In this document: piece by piece, positions 53,894-63,348 of the stretch | Layout: every line of letters starts with the position of its first letter | Numbering within the stretch: the first letter of the stretch is position 1 | Origin: JTS-RE37 sp041744575 | GTDB taxonomy: Bacteria; Bacteroidota; Bacteroidia; Flavobacteriales; Flavobacteriaceae | Direction of reading: 5' to 3' | Length of the DNA: 64,000 nt | Assembly: GCA_041744575.1 (NCBI GenBank) | Contig: JBGTKP010000032.1 | Location: 78,035 to 142,034, forward strand | Made by a program: the position numbers and the translations under genes | The notes under the pieces: model-generated | Database searches by the model: none | The model's input: only the letters and a program-made list of their open reading frames with translations | What the model was told of the DNA's origin: nothing

Positions 53894-54108
53894 GCTACCT
53901 GCTGAGAGGCACGGTGCCTCTTCTGGTATACGTTTTCCAGGGTCTTGTTGATGTCCTGTAATTCGGGTGTCAATATGGATAAATTTCCGCTGACGTCTGT
54001 TGTGACTTGCTTTCCGCAATGAACACATTTGTATTCTTTGATGTGCAAGGTCACTTTCTTTGAGACGGAGTAGTGGTGCCCAAAAATATTACAAAATATT
54101 TTTTTCAT
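53890..54108 (-). CDS. Small zinc-ribbon protein, unknown function
   Basis: This 72-residue protein has a probable zinc site: Cys6, His11/His12, Cys28 and Cys31 (MKKIFCNIFGHHYS, then EYKCVHCGKQVTTD). The C-terminal half is basic and helical (LENVYQKRHRASQQVA), so nucleic-acid binding is possible. I know of no function. The gene overlaps thiL tail to tail by 4 bp. Its upstream region (54110-54180) carries C-rich motifs CCCCAAATT and GGTCCCAAACC and ends AACCTACCTT directly before the ATG, resembling the candidate small-RNA elements A-D. Confidence 0.75.
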   Translation of the reverse strand: MKKIFCNIFGHHYSVSKKVTLHIKEYKCVHCGKQVTTDVSGNLSILTPELQDINKTLENVYQKRHRASQQVA

Positions 54109-54367
54109 AAGGTAGGTTTTGTTTGCATTGACAAGGTTTGGGACCGATAAATGCGGGTTAAAATTTGGGGTAAATTATTTCAAGTTGCTTTAAGGAAATA
54201 CCTTATCATATCAACGGCATTGACCTGTTATTTATTTGATACCTCATCTTTATTCCCGGAAATTTTCGATGAATGACATTTTATTCGATGAAAGGCCAAT
54301 TTTATCCGATAAAACATAGGTCAATGCCTGGGTTAATTTCACTTATCTTTCCGGCAATTTGCCATCT

Positions 54368-55651
54368 ATGCGAACCAACCGGGCTATTCTAATTACCGCC
54401 TTTGGCTTATTTTCCCTTTTTTTCGGCGCAGGCAATCTCATCCTGCCTCCCTATCTGGGTTATATTTCAGAGGGAGACTGGTGGCTGGTGTTGGGTGGAT
54501 TTTGCTTCTCCGCAGTGGCCATACCCATCATGGGAATTCTGGCCCATGCCCGTTTGCAAGGCACATTATTTCATTTTGCGGAGAAAATATCTCCGATTTT
54601 CAGCGCTTGCTATTGTTGCCTGGTGTATGCCATCTCCATAGCCTTACCATCGCCGCGAACGGCTTCCGTAACCCATGAACTGGCCATTGCTCCATTTTTT
54701 GAAAGTCCCCCACTGCTCACAAGCACCGTCTATTTCCTGCTAGTACTCATTTGCACATGGTACCGTTCAAAAGTGATTGATCTCTTTGGTAAGATACTTA
54801 CCCCGGCGCTGATCATCATCCTGATGCTCATCATTGGCATAGCGGTATTCGGTCTGCCGGCCTTGCTTACAGGAAGTCCTGTATCGAGCCCTGTCACGCT
54901 GGGCATACTAGAAGGTTATCAGACCTTTGATGCCATTGGTGCCGTAGTCGTAGGCGGGGTGATCATTATCTCGGTCGACCTCAAATTACAGGGAGTCTCC
55001 TACGAAGAGAAGCGACGCTTCATCTCCCGCGCCGGGTGGATCGCCGGGATTGGGTTATTCAGCATTTATGCCGGTCTTATCTTTACGGGTACAAAGATGG
55101 CCGGCCGGATGGAGGAGCCAGTCAGCAGGACTTCCCTACTAAACGAAATCAGCCAGATTACCCTTGGTTCAACGGCTCACCTTTTACTGAGTATCCTGGT
55201 AAGTCTGGCATGTTTTACAACCGCCGTTGGCATTGTCACAGGGACCGCAGATTTTTTCAAATCCCGTTTCTCTGGTTCTCCCGTCGTTTACAAGGCTACA
55301 GCCCTCACCGCCTGCCTTCTCGGAATCCTGATAGGCCAATTGAATGTGGAGTATATTCTGGCGATCGCATTGCCTGTACTGATGTTCATTTATCCGGTTA
55401 CCATTGTGCTCATCCTCCTGAATCTACTCCCCGGGCGGTTTGCGATTCCGGCTATTTTTCGTTCCGTCGTAATAACCGTAATCGTTTTTAGTATCCCGGA
55501 CTTCCTGGAGACCCTTGGAGTTGAAGTGACGGCAGGCATATTGAAGGATTATCTGCCATTAAGTTCGTTTAGTCTGAGTTGGGTCCTTCCCTCAATAGCC
55601 GTTTTTTTTATTTCGGCAATGGTATTTTCAAAGAAAGTGAATAACCCTTAA
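54368..55651 (+). CDS. brnQ: Branched-chain amino acid:cation transporter BrnQ (LIVCS family)
   Basis: This 427-residue inner-membrane protein has about twelve hydrophobic helices. The LIVCS signature is at the N-terminus: LFSLFFGAGNLILPPYLGY. Later ALPSPRTASVTHELAIAP and SLACFTTAVGIVTGTADFF match BrnQ (usually ALPRTA and LACLTTA). It should import leucine, isoleucine and valine with Na+ or H+. ATG 54368 is preferred to the upstream TTG at 54359. Confidence 0.9.
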   Translation: MRTNRAILITAFGLFSLFFGAGNLILPPYLGYISEGDWWLVLGGFCFSAVAIPIMGILAHARLQGTLFHFAEKISPIFSACYCCLVYAISIALPSPRTASVTHELAIAPFFESPPLLTSTVYFLLVLICTWYRSKVIDLFGKILTPALIIILMLIIGIAVFGLPALLTGSPVSSPVTLGILEGYQTFDAIGAVVVGGVIIISVDLKLQGVSYEEKRRFISRAGWIAGIGLFSIYAGLIFTGTKMAGRMEEPVSRTSLLNEISQITLGSTAHLLLSILVSLACFTTAVGIVTGTADFFKSRFSGSPVVYKATALTACLLGILIGQLNVEYILAIALPVLMFIYPVTIVLILLNLLPGRFAIPAIFRSVVITVIVFSIPDFLETLGVEVTAGILKDYLPLSSFSLSWVLPSIAVFFISAMVFSKKVNNP

Positions 55652-55831
55652 GCTTTTTAAATCGAAAATTCTTTTTCCCTGACCCTCAAGGGCAATACTT
55701 TTCTCTATTTGGGCGATCTTTAGGATTGTTACTCCCTTTTAGGGTTGGGCAACAGAAAAATCAAATTTCATTGGCTTATGCATTATTCTCGTTAAAGAAG
55801 GGAAGCCACACCGTATAAATTCCCAGGAAGG

Positions 55832-57124
55832 TCACTTCCGCATCAATTGCTCTATTTCCTCAGCTTCAATCGGAATATTACGCATCAGGTTGTAGGGTTG
55901 ATCCTTTTCACGGATCACAACGTTGTCCTCCAGCCGTATGCCCATCCCTTCCTCCGGGATATAGATGCCGGGTTCTACGGTAAAGACCATATTAGCCTTC
56001 ATCGGAGTTTTCAACGCCCCATAATCATGGGTGTCCAGTCCGATATGATGACTTGTACCGTGCATAAAATACTTTTTATAAGCCGGCCTGTCCTTGTCCT
56101 CCTTCTGAATGTCCTCCTTGTCTAACAGGCCCAGATCAAGCAATTCAGAGGTCATGATCTTCCCGACCTCTTTATGGTATTCCGCCCAAAGCACCCCCGG
56201 TGCGAGCATCCTGGTGGCCTCTGTCTTCACACGCAGCACAGATTTATACACCGCTCGTTGGCGTTCCGTAAAAACCCCATTGACAGGAACGGTCCTCGTC
56301 ATATCACTGGAATAATTGGCATATTCCGCGGCTACATCCATAAGGATTAGGTCCCCTGCCATGCACTTGTTATTATTTTCAACATAGTGCAGTACATTGG
56401 CATTGTTCCCTGATGCGATGATAGGAGTATAGGCAAAACCCCGGGAGCGGTGGCGAATAAATTCATGAACCCATTCCGCCTCCAGTTCAAACTCCCAAAC
56501 GCCCGGCCGGATATATTCCAGAACCCTTCTGAAACCCTTTTCTGTAATATCGCAGGCGTGTTGCATGAGTTTCAGTTCCTCCTTTTCCTTCACTCCCCGC
56601 AGTTCCTCCAGAATCGGATAACTTTTGGCCACCTTATGGGCAGGAAAATCCCGCCTGCATTGGGCTATGAACCGATCCTCCCGTGTCTGTGTTTCCACAG
56701 ACTGTCTATAATGCTCATTCGTATTAAAATAAATGGTCTCTGCCTCAGTCATCAGGTCAAAAAATACCTTCTCAAAATCTGTCAGCCAGTGTACTGTTGA
56801 AATTCCCGAAATTTGAGTAGCGTCATCGGTTGTAAGCTTCTTTCCCTCCCAGACCGCAATATGGTTGTTCGTTTCCCTTATAAATAATACTTCCCGGTTT
56901 TTTTCATTCAGGGCCTCAGGAAATAGCAACAAAATGCTTTCCTCCTGATCTATCCCACTCAGATAAAAAATATCGGTATGCTGGCGAAAAGGCATAGTGC
57001 TATCCGCACTTATAGGATAAATATCATTAGAATTGAATGCGGCAATACTTTTAACCTTCATCATCTGCATAAATTTCTTCCTGTTCCTTTTAAAAAGGAC
57101 ATTGCTGATCTTCTCGTATTTCAT
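55832..57124 (-). CDS. M24-family aminopeptidase P (Xaa-Pro aminopeptidase)
   Basis: This cytosolic metallopeptidase removes the N-terminal residue before proline. The 430-residue protein has the N-terminal creatinase-like domain (FRQHTDIFYLSGIDQEESIL) and the pita-bread catalytic domain with the dinuclear metal ligands in LMDVAAEYANYSSDMTRTVPVNG (two Asp), MHGTSHHIGLDTHD (His), FTVEPGIYI (Glu) and IRLEDNVVI (Glu). The frame extends to a TTG (57145), but ATG 57124 (MKYEKISNVLF) is the natural start. It is divergent from the third VPS10-type gene, a pairing that could reflect peptide turnover. Confidence 0.92.
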   Translation of the reverse strand: MKYEKISNVLFKRNRKKFMQMMKVKSIAAFNSNDIYPISADSTMPFRQHTDIFYLSGIDQEESILLLFPEALNEKNREVLFIRETNNHIAVWEGKKLTTDDATQISGISTVHWLTDFEKVFFDLMTEAETIYFNTNEHYRQSVETQTREDRFIAQCRRDFPAHKVAKSYPILEELRGVKEKEELKLMQHACDITEKGFRRVLEYIRPGVWEFELEAEWVHEFIRHRSRGFAYTPIIASGNNANVLHYVENNNKCMAGDLILMDVAAEYANYSSDMTRTVPVNGVFTERQRAVYKSVLRVKTEATRMLAPGVLWAEYHKEVGKIMTSELLDLGLLDKEDIQKEDKDRPAYKKYFMHGTSHHIGLDTHDYGALKTPMKANMVFTVEPGIYIPEEGMGIRLEDNVVIREKDQPYNLMRNIPIEAEEIEQLMRK

Positions 57125-57281
57125 AGTATCGCGGCGTTTGTTCAAAAATAACCAAATGTCCCTACATTCAGAATATCCCTGTAAAAATCCATGGGAAATG
57201 TCCGATGAGGTAAGAGGTTAGTTTATTTTCAGGATATAAATACAATTCATACATTCACTCCTTTGGACAAAATCAGTGATC

Positions 57282-60179
57282 ATGCGACGATACTTTTACC
57301 TCCTGCTCACCCTGTATATGCCTCTTTCCGTTTTAGGTCAGTTTCAGGCGACCTCTCCCACCAAAGTATCGGAATCAATCCAGCGAAAGATGGCAATGGA
57401 AGATGTCTCGCTACTGAAAAACATACCAGCCGTCAATATTGGTCCCACCGTCATGAGCGGGCGCGTGGTTGACGTTGAAGTCAATCCTTCGGATCCTGCC
57501 GATTTTTATGTAGGATATGCTTCCGGTGGCCTGTGGCATACCACCAACAATGGCACTTCCTTTAGTGCCATAATGGACGATGCCCCCACCCAAAATATCG
57601 GAGATATCGCGGTAGATTGGACTTCCGGAGTGATCTGGGTGGGTACCGGGGAAAATAATTCGTCACGTTCGTCTTATGCAGGCATCGGCCTTCTCAAGTC
57701 CATGGATCAGGGGAAAACCTGGGAAAATATAGGGCTGCCTGATTCACATCATATTGGAGGCATCCTGATCAATCCTGAAAATGGCAATGAGGTGATTGTT
57801 GGAGTGCTCGGACATTTATATTCGACGAATGAACAACGTGGGATTTACAAAACAACTGATGGAGGAAAGACCTGGAAGAATTCTTTGTTCGTAGATAACG
57901 CGACAGGGGTAATCGATCTCATTGCCGTCCCGGGCAAATTCAACCTGCTCTTTGCAGCCACATGGCAAAAGGAGCGTACGGGTTGGAATTTTAACGGCAG
58001 CGGCCCAGGGTCAGCCATTTACAGGAGCAGTGACAGTGGAGATTCCTGGGAGCTCATTACTACTGTCAAAAGTGGCTTTCCGATAGGGGAGGGTACTGGC
58101 CGGATTGGTCTTGCCGCATTCGATTCCAACACGGTCTACGCGCTTCTGGATAATCAAAACAGGAGGGACCCGGAAAAGGAAACCGCCATAAAAGGGGAGT
58201 TGACTAAAGAAGACTTCCAAACCATGACCGCCGAGGCCTTCCTGGACCTGGATAATGCTGCCCTCAATGATTTTCTAAAGAAGAACGGATTTCAGGAAAA
58301 ATACAGGGCCGAAAATGTAAAGCAGATGATCCGGAGTAAAACGGTACTCCCCCGCGACCTGGCACTTTATCTTGAGGATGCCAACTCATTACTTTTTGAT
58401 ACCCCTGTCATTGGCGCGGAAGTATACAGGAGTGATGACGGCGGAACCACCTGGGCAAAAATGAATCCCAACTACATAGATGATTTGTACTACAGTTATG
58501 GCTATTACTTTGGTGAAATCAGGGTAGATGCTTCCGATAAGAACAAGATTTATATCTGTGGGGTCCCCCTTTTAAAATCGATGGACGGCGGAAAGCAGTT
58601 TACTTCGCTTGGCAGTGAGAATGTACATTCCGACCATCAGGCCCTGTGGGTGAATCCTTCGCGGCCTGGTCACCTTATCAACGGTAATGACGGGGGCCTG
58701 AACATGACCTATGATGACGGCGAACACTGGACCAAACTCAATTCGGTTTCAGTAGGCCAGTTTTATGCCATTACTGTTGATCAGCTCCAGCCCTATAATG
58801 TATATGGCGGTTTACAGGACAATGGCGTATGGATGGGTCCTCACAATGCCGGTCAGGATACGGAATGGCATGCCAGCGGGCATCATCCCTGGAAGTCCAT
58901 CCTGGGAGGTGATGGGATGCAGGTGCAGGTTGATAGGCGCAACGCTCATATCGTCTACACCGGATTTCAGTTTGGGAACTATTACCGCCTCGATCTGGAG
59001 AATGACTCCAGTACATATATCCAGCCGAGGCACGAACTGGGACAATCCCCTTACAGATTTAACTGGCAGACGCCTATACTTTTATCCTCCCACAATCAGG
59101 ACATCCTCTATATGGGAAGTAATGTGCTTCACCGGTCGCTGAATCAGGGGGGCGACTGGGAAGCGATCTCAGAAGACCTCACCGAAGGCGGGGTCAAAGG
59201 GAATGTCGCCTATGGTACCCTTACGACGATTTCAGAATCTCCCTTTAAATTCGGATTGTTATATACCGGAAGTGATGACGGCCTGATACAACTCACCAGG
59301 GATGGGGGTGGGCGATGGGAGGAAGTCGGCCGACACCTCCCGCTTCCCGTAGCTGACCAACGGCCTGGCCCGGGCGGTCTCTGGGTAAGCAGGGTCGTAG
59401 CCTCCTCCCATAAAAAGGAAAGGGTATACGCCGCGTTGAACGGCTATCGATGGGACGACTTCCATCCGTATATTTTTATGAGTGAGGATTATGGTGCTCA
59501 CTGGACCGATATAGGTGCCACGCTTCCCGCCTCCTCTGTCAATGTGGTTCTGGAAGATCCTTCAAATGAAAACCTGTTATATGCGGGCACCGACAATGGT
59601 CTTTATATCAGTTTGACGCGGGGAAAGTCCTGGGAACTGTTCCAGAATGGAGTACCCAACGTGGCCGTTCATGACCTGGCCATACAAGAAAAAGAGGGCC
59701 ACCTTGTGATAGGCACTCACGGACGTGGCATTTATACGGCCAACATATCACAGATCCAAGCCCTTACCCCGGAAATCTTAGCGGAAGATTTGCATCTGTT
59801 CAAGCCAGATCAAATTGCGTATTCTGCTGCTTGGGGAACGGCTGTTGACAGTTGGGAAAAGCCGGAAACCCCTGGCCTGGATGTGGTATTTTATACAAAG
59901 AAGGCTTCCTCCTTAGAGGTGCTTGTCAGAACGGTTGATGGGATTGTAGTAAGTGAAACCGAAGTGGCTGCTGACGCAGGTCTTAATATCGTATCGTATG
60001 ACCTGGCCTTTTCCAAGGGGGGCAAAATGGCCTATTTAAAAAAGAACAAAAAAGATCTTCCGGCAGCCAAAGACGGGAAAACTTATCTTCCGGCAGGGGC
60101 CTATGTCTTCGAAATTTCAGGAAATGGCACTGAAGAAACGGTGGCATTTGATATAAAACCCGCTGCCGATCAGGAATGA
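57282..60179 (+). CDS. VPS10/sortilin-type BNR-repeat secreted protein (paralog 3)
   Basis: This 965-residue exported protein (signal MRRYFYLLLTLYMPLSVLGQ) has the same plan as the two proteins at 6.3-12.7 kb: NIGPTVMSGRVVDVEVNP at the start, Asp boxes (SMDQGKTW, TTDGGKTW, SSDSGDSW, SDDGGTTW, TYDDGEHW, TRDGGGRW, SEDYGAHW) and GQFYAITVDQLQPYNVYGGL in the middle. It differs by an insert of about 80 residues near positions 290-370, predominantly helical (ELTKEDFQTMTAEAFLDL...), between two propeller blades, and by a shorter C-terminal region. The ATG at 57282 is chosen over GTG 57276. Role unknown; extracellular binding is likely. Confidence 0.85.
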   Translation: MRRYFYLLLTLYMPLSVLGQFQATSPTKVSESIQRKMAMEDVSLLKNIPAVNIGPTVMSGRVVDVEVNPSDPADFYVGYASGGLWHTTNNGTSFSAIMDDAPTQNIGDIAVDWTSGVIWVGTGENNSSRSSYAGIGLLKSMDQGKTWENIGLPDSHHIGGILINPENGNEVIVGVLGHLYSTNEQRGIYKTTDGGKTWKNSLFVDNATGVIDLIAVPGKFNLLFAATWQKERTGWNFNGSGPGSAIYRSSDSGDSWELITTVKSGFPIGEGTGRIGLAAFDSNTVYALLDNQNRRDPEKETAIKGELTKEDFQTMTAEAFLDLDNAALNDFLKKNGFQEKYRAENVKQMIRSKTVLPRDLALYLEDANSLLFDTPVIGAEVYRSDDGGTTWAKMNPNYIDDLYYSYGYYFGEIRVDASDKNKIYICGVPLLKSMDGGKQFTSLGSENVHSDHQALWVNPSRPGHLINGNDGGLNMTYDDGEHWTKLNSVSVGQFYAITVDQLQPYNVYGGLQDNGVWMGPHNAGQDTEWHASGHHPWKSILGGDGMQVQVDRRNAHIVYTGFQFGNYYRLDLENDSSTYIQPRHELGQSPYRFNWQTPILLSSHNQDILYMGSNVLHRSLNQGGDWEAISEDLTEGGVKGNVAYGTLTTISESPFKFGLLYTGSDDGLIQLTRDGGGRWEEVGRHLPLPVADQRPGPGGLWVSRVVASSHKKERVYAALNGYRWDDFHPYIFMSEDYGAHWTDIGATLPASSVNVVLEDPSNENLLYAGTDNGLYISLTRGKSWELFQNGVPNVAVHDLAIQEKEGHLVIGTHGRGIYTANISQIQALTPEILAEDLHLFKPDQIAYSAAWGTAVDSWEKPETPGLDVVFYTKKASSLEVLVRTVDGIVVSETEVAADAGLNIVSYDLAFSKGGKMAYLKKNKKDLPAAKDGKTYLPAGAYVFEISGNGTEETVAFDIKPAADQE

Positions 60180-60617
60180 GTGTTATTTAGTGAGCAATGA
60201 GCCAGTTATACGTTAGCCGCGAATACTGCAGGAGCAGAAAGATGCGGACCGACCACAGAGTCTGTGACTGACAGAATGCTTAATGCGCATTGATCTATTA
60301 GTATAGACCAGAAGGGAATAATAACGGCCGGCTACCCAGATGGAGCGCCATAGAAATACATTCCGGGGTGTTACCAACCAGGCAGTCTTTTATTTTTGCG
60401 GGTTTTTATAATAGCAACAAATGTTTGGGGCATGTTATGATAAAAATTGAGGTACTGGAAATGTACATTAAAGAGGAATAAATTGGAAATAGATGTTGGA
60501 CGGGGACAAGGTTGATGGGAAGCATATTTAAACAACTGTAAATGTAGACAGAACCACCATTATAAACAACGTGCATTACCACTGGACATTCATATACCGC
60601 GGAAGTATCATAGGTAT
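60180..60617. other. 438 bp gap upstream of a decayed deaminase
   Basis: No convincing gene is present. A -7-like TATTTTTG with an upstream TTA (about 17 nt apart) lies at about 60390-60399, a sensible promoter for the deaminase when it was intact. The about 200 bp that should encode the deaminase N-terminus (60420-60617) are interrupted by stops in all forward frames, and only short fragments such as a DKVDGKHI-like peptide hint at the lost part. Confidence 0.4.
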
Positions 60618-60959
60618 ATGAAGATGACGCAATCAATAAGAAAAAATGGCATTCCTTTCATAACTTCCGGCGAAATTTACGCCATTAGGCAGGCCTGCCA
60701 AAAGTTAAATACAAAGGACCTTTCCGATTGTGAACTCTACACCAGTTGCGAGCCTTGTCTGATGTGTCTGGGGTCCTGTTTTTGGGCCGACCTGAAGGTC
60801 ATTTATTTCGGGGCATCCGCACAGGATGCCAAAGCCCATGGTTACCATTACTCATCTATGTATTATCATTCCGATCCTGAAATGCGTCACAAGGAGTTCA
60901 GGATGAAGCAGGTACTGCGGGAAGAAGCGATAAAAGTGTGGGTTCCCACCAATGTATAA
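60618..60959 (+). pseudogene. Truncated nucleoside/guanine deaminase remnant
   Basis: Residues 20-113 clearly match cytidine/guanine deaminases: AIRQACQKLNTKDLSDCELYTSCEPCLMCLG with the two zinc cysteines (PCxxC), FWADLKVIYFG, and the C-terminal VLREEAIKVW. The first about 45 residues of the family are missing, and the zinc-binding, catalytic HAE motif that should precede EIxAIRQAC reads SGE. Without that His and the N-terminal strand the enzyme cannot bind zinc normally. An intact enzyme with a different start is unlikely because upstream frames are closed. Confidence 0.6.
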
Positions 60960-61160
60960 ATATCCTCCTCCCGGCATCCGGCTGGATTTCTATTTTTTCA
61001 AACCTATCCATATCAGGCCGTAACTAAATGCAGCCAAACCTTTCTAAAAAATAGGTCAACTCCCTGATATTAAAGGACATATTGGCGAGCAAAATAAGTT
61101 TTTGTACTTAATGGTATATTTATTGCAATCCTTCGCAAATCGCAAATCCAATCATGAAGG

Positions 61161-61754
61161 TTACGAGAAAATTATCATTATCCCATAGTAGCAGATTGCT
61201 GCGAGAAACACAAACAATCCCAGCGCTAAAAACCATAAAGAACGATTGACATACTTAAACTTTTGAGCTGCTATTTTTGATATTATAAAGATTTGCTGTC
61301 CCAACTGATCAAATACTTCTTCTTCTTTCAGACTGACGTTATAGAAAGTTCTTGAAAATTCGCGGATGGTGCCATACTTCGAGATAACATCACCAAAAAA
61401 GAACATGTTTTTGTCATAGGTGCCTTCTATCCGTGGCATAAAGCAACGGAAGCTAAAATAAATGGATATTACCGTACATATAAACCAGATACCTAAAAGG
61501 ATGTACAGGAAAATCTGATCCGGTTTCCCCAGAAGGATACGTACGATATTTTGAAAAACGAAATTCAATAAGATCCCGTAAAAAGAAAGAATCAGACCCG
61601 CCTTAATTTCGGAAGCCTTTATCAGACCGAATACATAATTGATACTGCCCCAGTAATGATCCACCAGATCTTCCGTATGGGGGCTTCTTTGGAGTTTGCT
61701 TTTTGGTCTGGGTTTTTCAGTAGGTTTTTCGGTGGGTTTATCGGGTTCGGTCAT
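61161..61754 (-). CDS. Pycsar effector-like (PycTM/DUF5706) membrane protein
   Basis: The 197-residue protein has a charged, Pro-rich N-tail (KPTEKPTEKP), a helix LVDHYWGSINYVFGLIKASEI, transmembrane helices at about 52-75 and 81-104, a soluble region of about 65 residues ending in a long helix (VFDQLGQQIFIISKIAAQKF), and a third transmembrane helix (about 172-196). This order, with 'KASEIKAGLILSFYGILL' before TM1 and 'IS.IA..KFKYV.RSL' before TM3, is the pattern of DUF5706 proteins, which include the PycTM membrane effectors of Pycsar anti-phage systems. It is 68 bp downstream of a receiver-cyclase on the same strand, so it is the probable output of that cyclase. A search with PF18967 would decide the family. 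Confidence 0.7.
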   Translation of the reverse strand: MTEPDKPTEKPTEKPRPKSKLQRSPHTEDLVDHYWGSINYVFGLIKASEIKAGLILSFYGILLNFVFQNIVRILLGKPDQIFLYILLGIWFICTVISIYFSFRCFMPRIEGTYDKNMFFFGDVISKYGTIREFSRTFYNVSLKEEEVFDQLGQQIFIISKIAAQKFKYVNRSLWFLALGLFVFLAAICYYGIMIIFS

Positions 61755-61822
61755 ATAAAACAGGATTAAGCATTATAAGTTTAAAGTTTTGAAGTGCAAC
61801 CGCGCCTGCATCGGATGGTAAC

Positions 61823-62863
61823 CTATTCCAATACTTCATAAATCATCAGCGGCTGTTCTTTGTTTTTCATCAGGATGCTGCCCAATTTTTCACATTTGAA
61901 GGCCTCTCTTACTTTTTCGTAGCATCCCTCACAAATCACGATCTGGTTTTCCTTGGCTGCATCCTGCAGCCTGGCAGCAGCGTTCACGGTATCACCGATT
62001 ACGGTATAATCCAATCTTTTTAAAGTTACGGACCCAATATTTCCGGAAATCATTTCACCGCTTTTTATTCCTATGGAGACTTTGGGTCGGAATATTTCCT
62101 TCCCTTCCACATAAGGCAGTGCATTGATCTGGTTGCGCACTGCCAAAGCCGCGTCGATGGCCCTGTCCAGGTGAAAATCTCCCCGGAAAACGGCCATAAT
62201 GGCGTCTCCGATAAATTTATCAATCAACCCATCCTGGCTCATAATGGCCCTGACCATTACATCGAAGTAGGAATTGATCATTATTACAACAGTATCCGGT
62301 GCCGAATTTTCGCTGATTTTGGTAAAACCAACGATGTCCACAAACATAACAGAGCCAAAAATGGTTTCACTCGCGGTTATGGCCGACTCATATTCTCTGG
62401 TGCCCATGAATTTAAGCACATTCTCATCTACATACATTTTCAGAATATTATTTTCCTTGATGGCCTTCAGAGTGTATTTCATTTGTTCTGCCTGCCTGAT
62501 GGTCTTTTCCATAGTGATACTGAGATCCTCAAAATTGATAGGTTTGGTAATAAAATCAAAAGCACCCTTATTCATCGCCGTTCTTATATTTTCCATATCG
62601 CCATAGGCAGAGACAACGACCGCTTTAATTAACGGTCTCACTTCACGAAGTTCAGAAAGCAATGTCAATCCATCCATTTCCGGCATATTGACATCACTCA
62701 AAACGATATCTATATCAGGGGTAGCCATCAGTTTTTCGAGGGCAACCCTCCCGTTTTCGGCAAAATGAAATTCATATTCCTTATCCCGGATTTTTTTTCT
62801 GAACTTTTGTTTTATGAGCACTTCGAGATCCGCCTCGTCGTCTACGACCAGTATTTTAGCCAT
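61823..62863 (-). CDS. Response regulator with class III adenylate/guanylate cyclase output
   Basis: In this 346-residue protein residues 1-120 are a receiver domain (acidic pair DDE, phospho-acceptor Asp57 in VLSDVNMPEMDG, and Lys in ITKPI). A helical linker (about 120-155) leads to a class III cyclase (about 165-346). The metal aspartates Asp176 (FVDIVGFT) and Asp220 (FIGDAIMAVF), the purine-selecting Lys216 and Thr287 (DYTVIGDTVN), and the transition-state Asn294 and Arg298 are all present, so an active cyclase, most likely making cAMP, is predicted. Phosphorylation by the upstream kinase should control it. Its ATG overlaps the stop of the lone receiver by one base, and a PycTM-like protein follows. 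Confidence 0.9.
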   Translation of the reverse strand: MAKILVVDDEADLEVLIKQKFRKKIRDKEYEFHFAENGRVALEKLMATPDIDIVLSDVNMPEMDGLTLLSELREVRPLIKAVVVSAYGDMENIRTAMNKGAFDFITKPINFEDLSITMEKTIRQAEQMKYTLKAIKENNILKMYVDENVLKFMGTREYESAITASETIFGSVMFVDIVGFTKISENSAPDTVVIMINSYFDVMVRAIMSQDGLIDKFIGDAIMAVFRGDFHLDRAIDAALAVRNQINALPYVEGKEIFRPKVSIGIKSGEMISGNIGSVTLKRLDYTVIGDTVNAAARLQDAAKENQIVICEGCYEKVREAFKCEKLGSILMKNKEQPLMIYEVLE

Positions 62864-63237
62864 TATGAAAACCCTTTTAATTTAAATTTCAATAAAGCAA
62901 AGTCCAATGGTTTGGTTAAAAAATCATCCGCCCCCAGATCTTTAGCCATTTTACGGTTTTCCTTGTCTCCATATGCGCTGATCATCATAACAATGGGCGG
63001 GGGTTGCAAATAGCTTTTCTTTATGGTTTTCAGGAGATCAAGTCCTGTCATGCCCGGCATATTAATATCGGATAGGATCATGACTGATTCATGGTCCATG
63101 GATTTCATGGCATTCAGCGCCTCCCCTCCTGAAAAGGCGAATACAAATTCCCATTCCTCACTCCTGATCTCCTTCCTGAAGCGCTGCTCAAAAAGCAGTT
63201 GCACATCACGTTCATCATCGACAACCAATATTTTCAT
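62863..63237 (-). CDS. Stand-alone receiver-domain response regulator
   Basis: This 124-residue CheY-like protein has the acidic pair VVDDE, phospho-acceptor Asp57 (ILSDINMPGMTG), Thr/Ser in MMISAYGD and Lys109 (LTKPL). There is no output domain. Its sequence is clearly similar to the receiver of the next gene (both begin KILVVDDE and carry MISAYGD/VVSAYGD), so the two probably arose by duplication. It could act as a phosphate relay, a sink, or a brake on the cyclase branch. It is placed between the kinase gene (111 bp upstream) and the receiver-cyclase (1-bp overlap). Confidence 0.9.
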   Translation of the reverse strand: MKILVVDDERDVQLLFEQRFRKEIRSEEWEFVFAFSGGEALNAMKSMDHESVMILSDINMPGMTGLDLLKTIKKSYLQPPPIVMMISAYGDKENRKMAKDLGADDFLTKPLDFALLKFKLKGFS

Positions 63238-63348
63238 CCCCTAGCTTATATTGTAATTCCTATTAATTCCACGAATTCATTGAATGAGGTGTCCTTTTTT
63301 TTGCAATCAATCATCCGGCCCCGGCCAGTCATAAAGATCACATTCACT

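Noticed and set aside
61700..61750. KPTEKPTEKP repeat in the PycTM-like protein as a DNA repeat element
   Set aside because: It is a short coding repeat in a disordered N-terminal tail, common in such proteins, and does not extend outside the gene.
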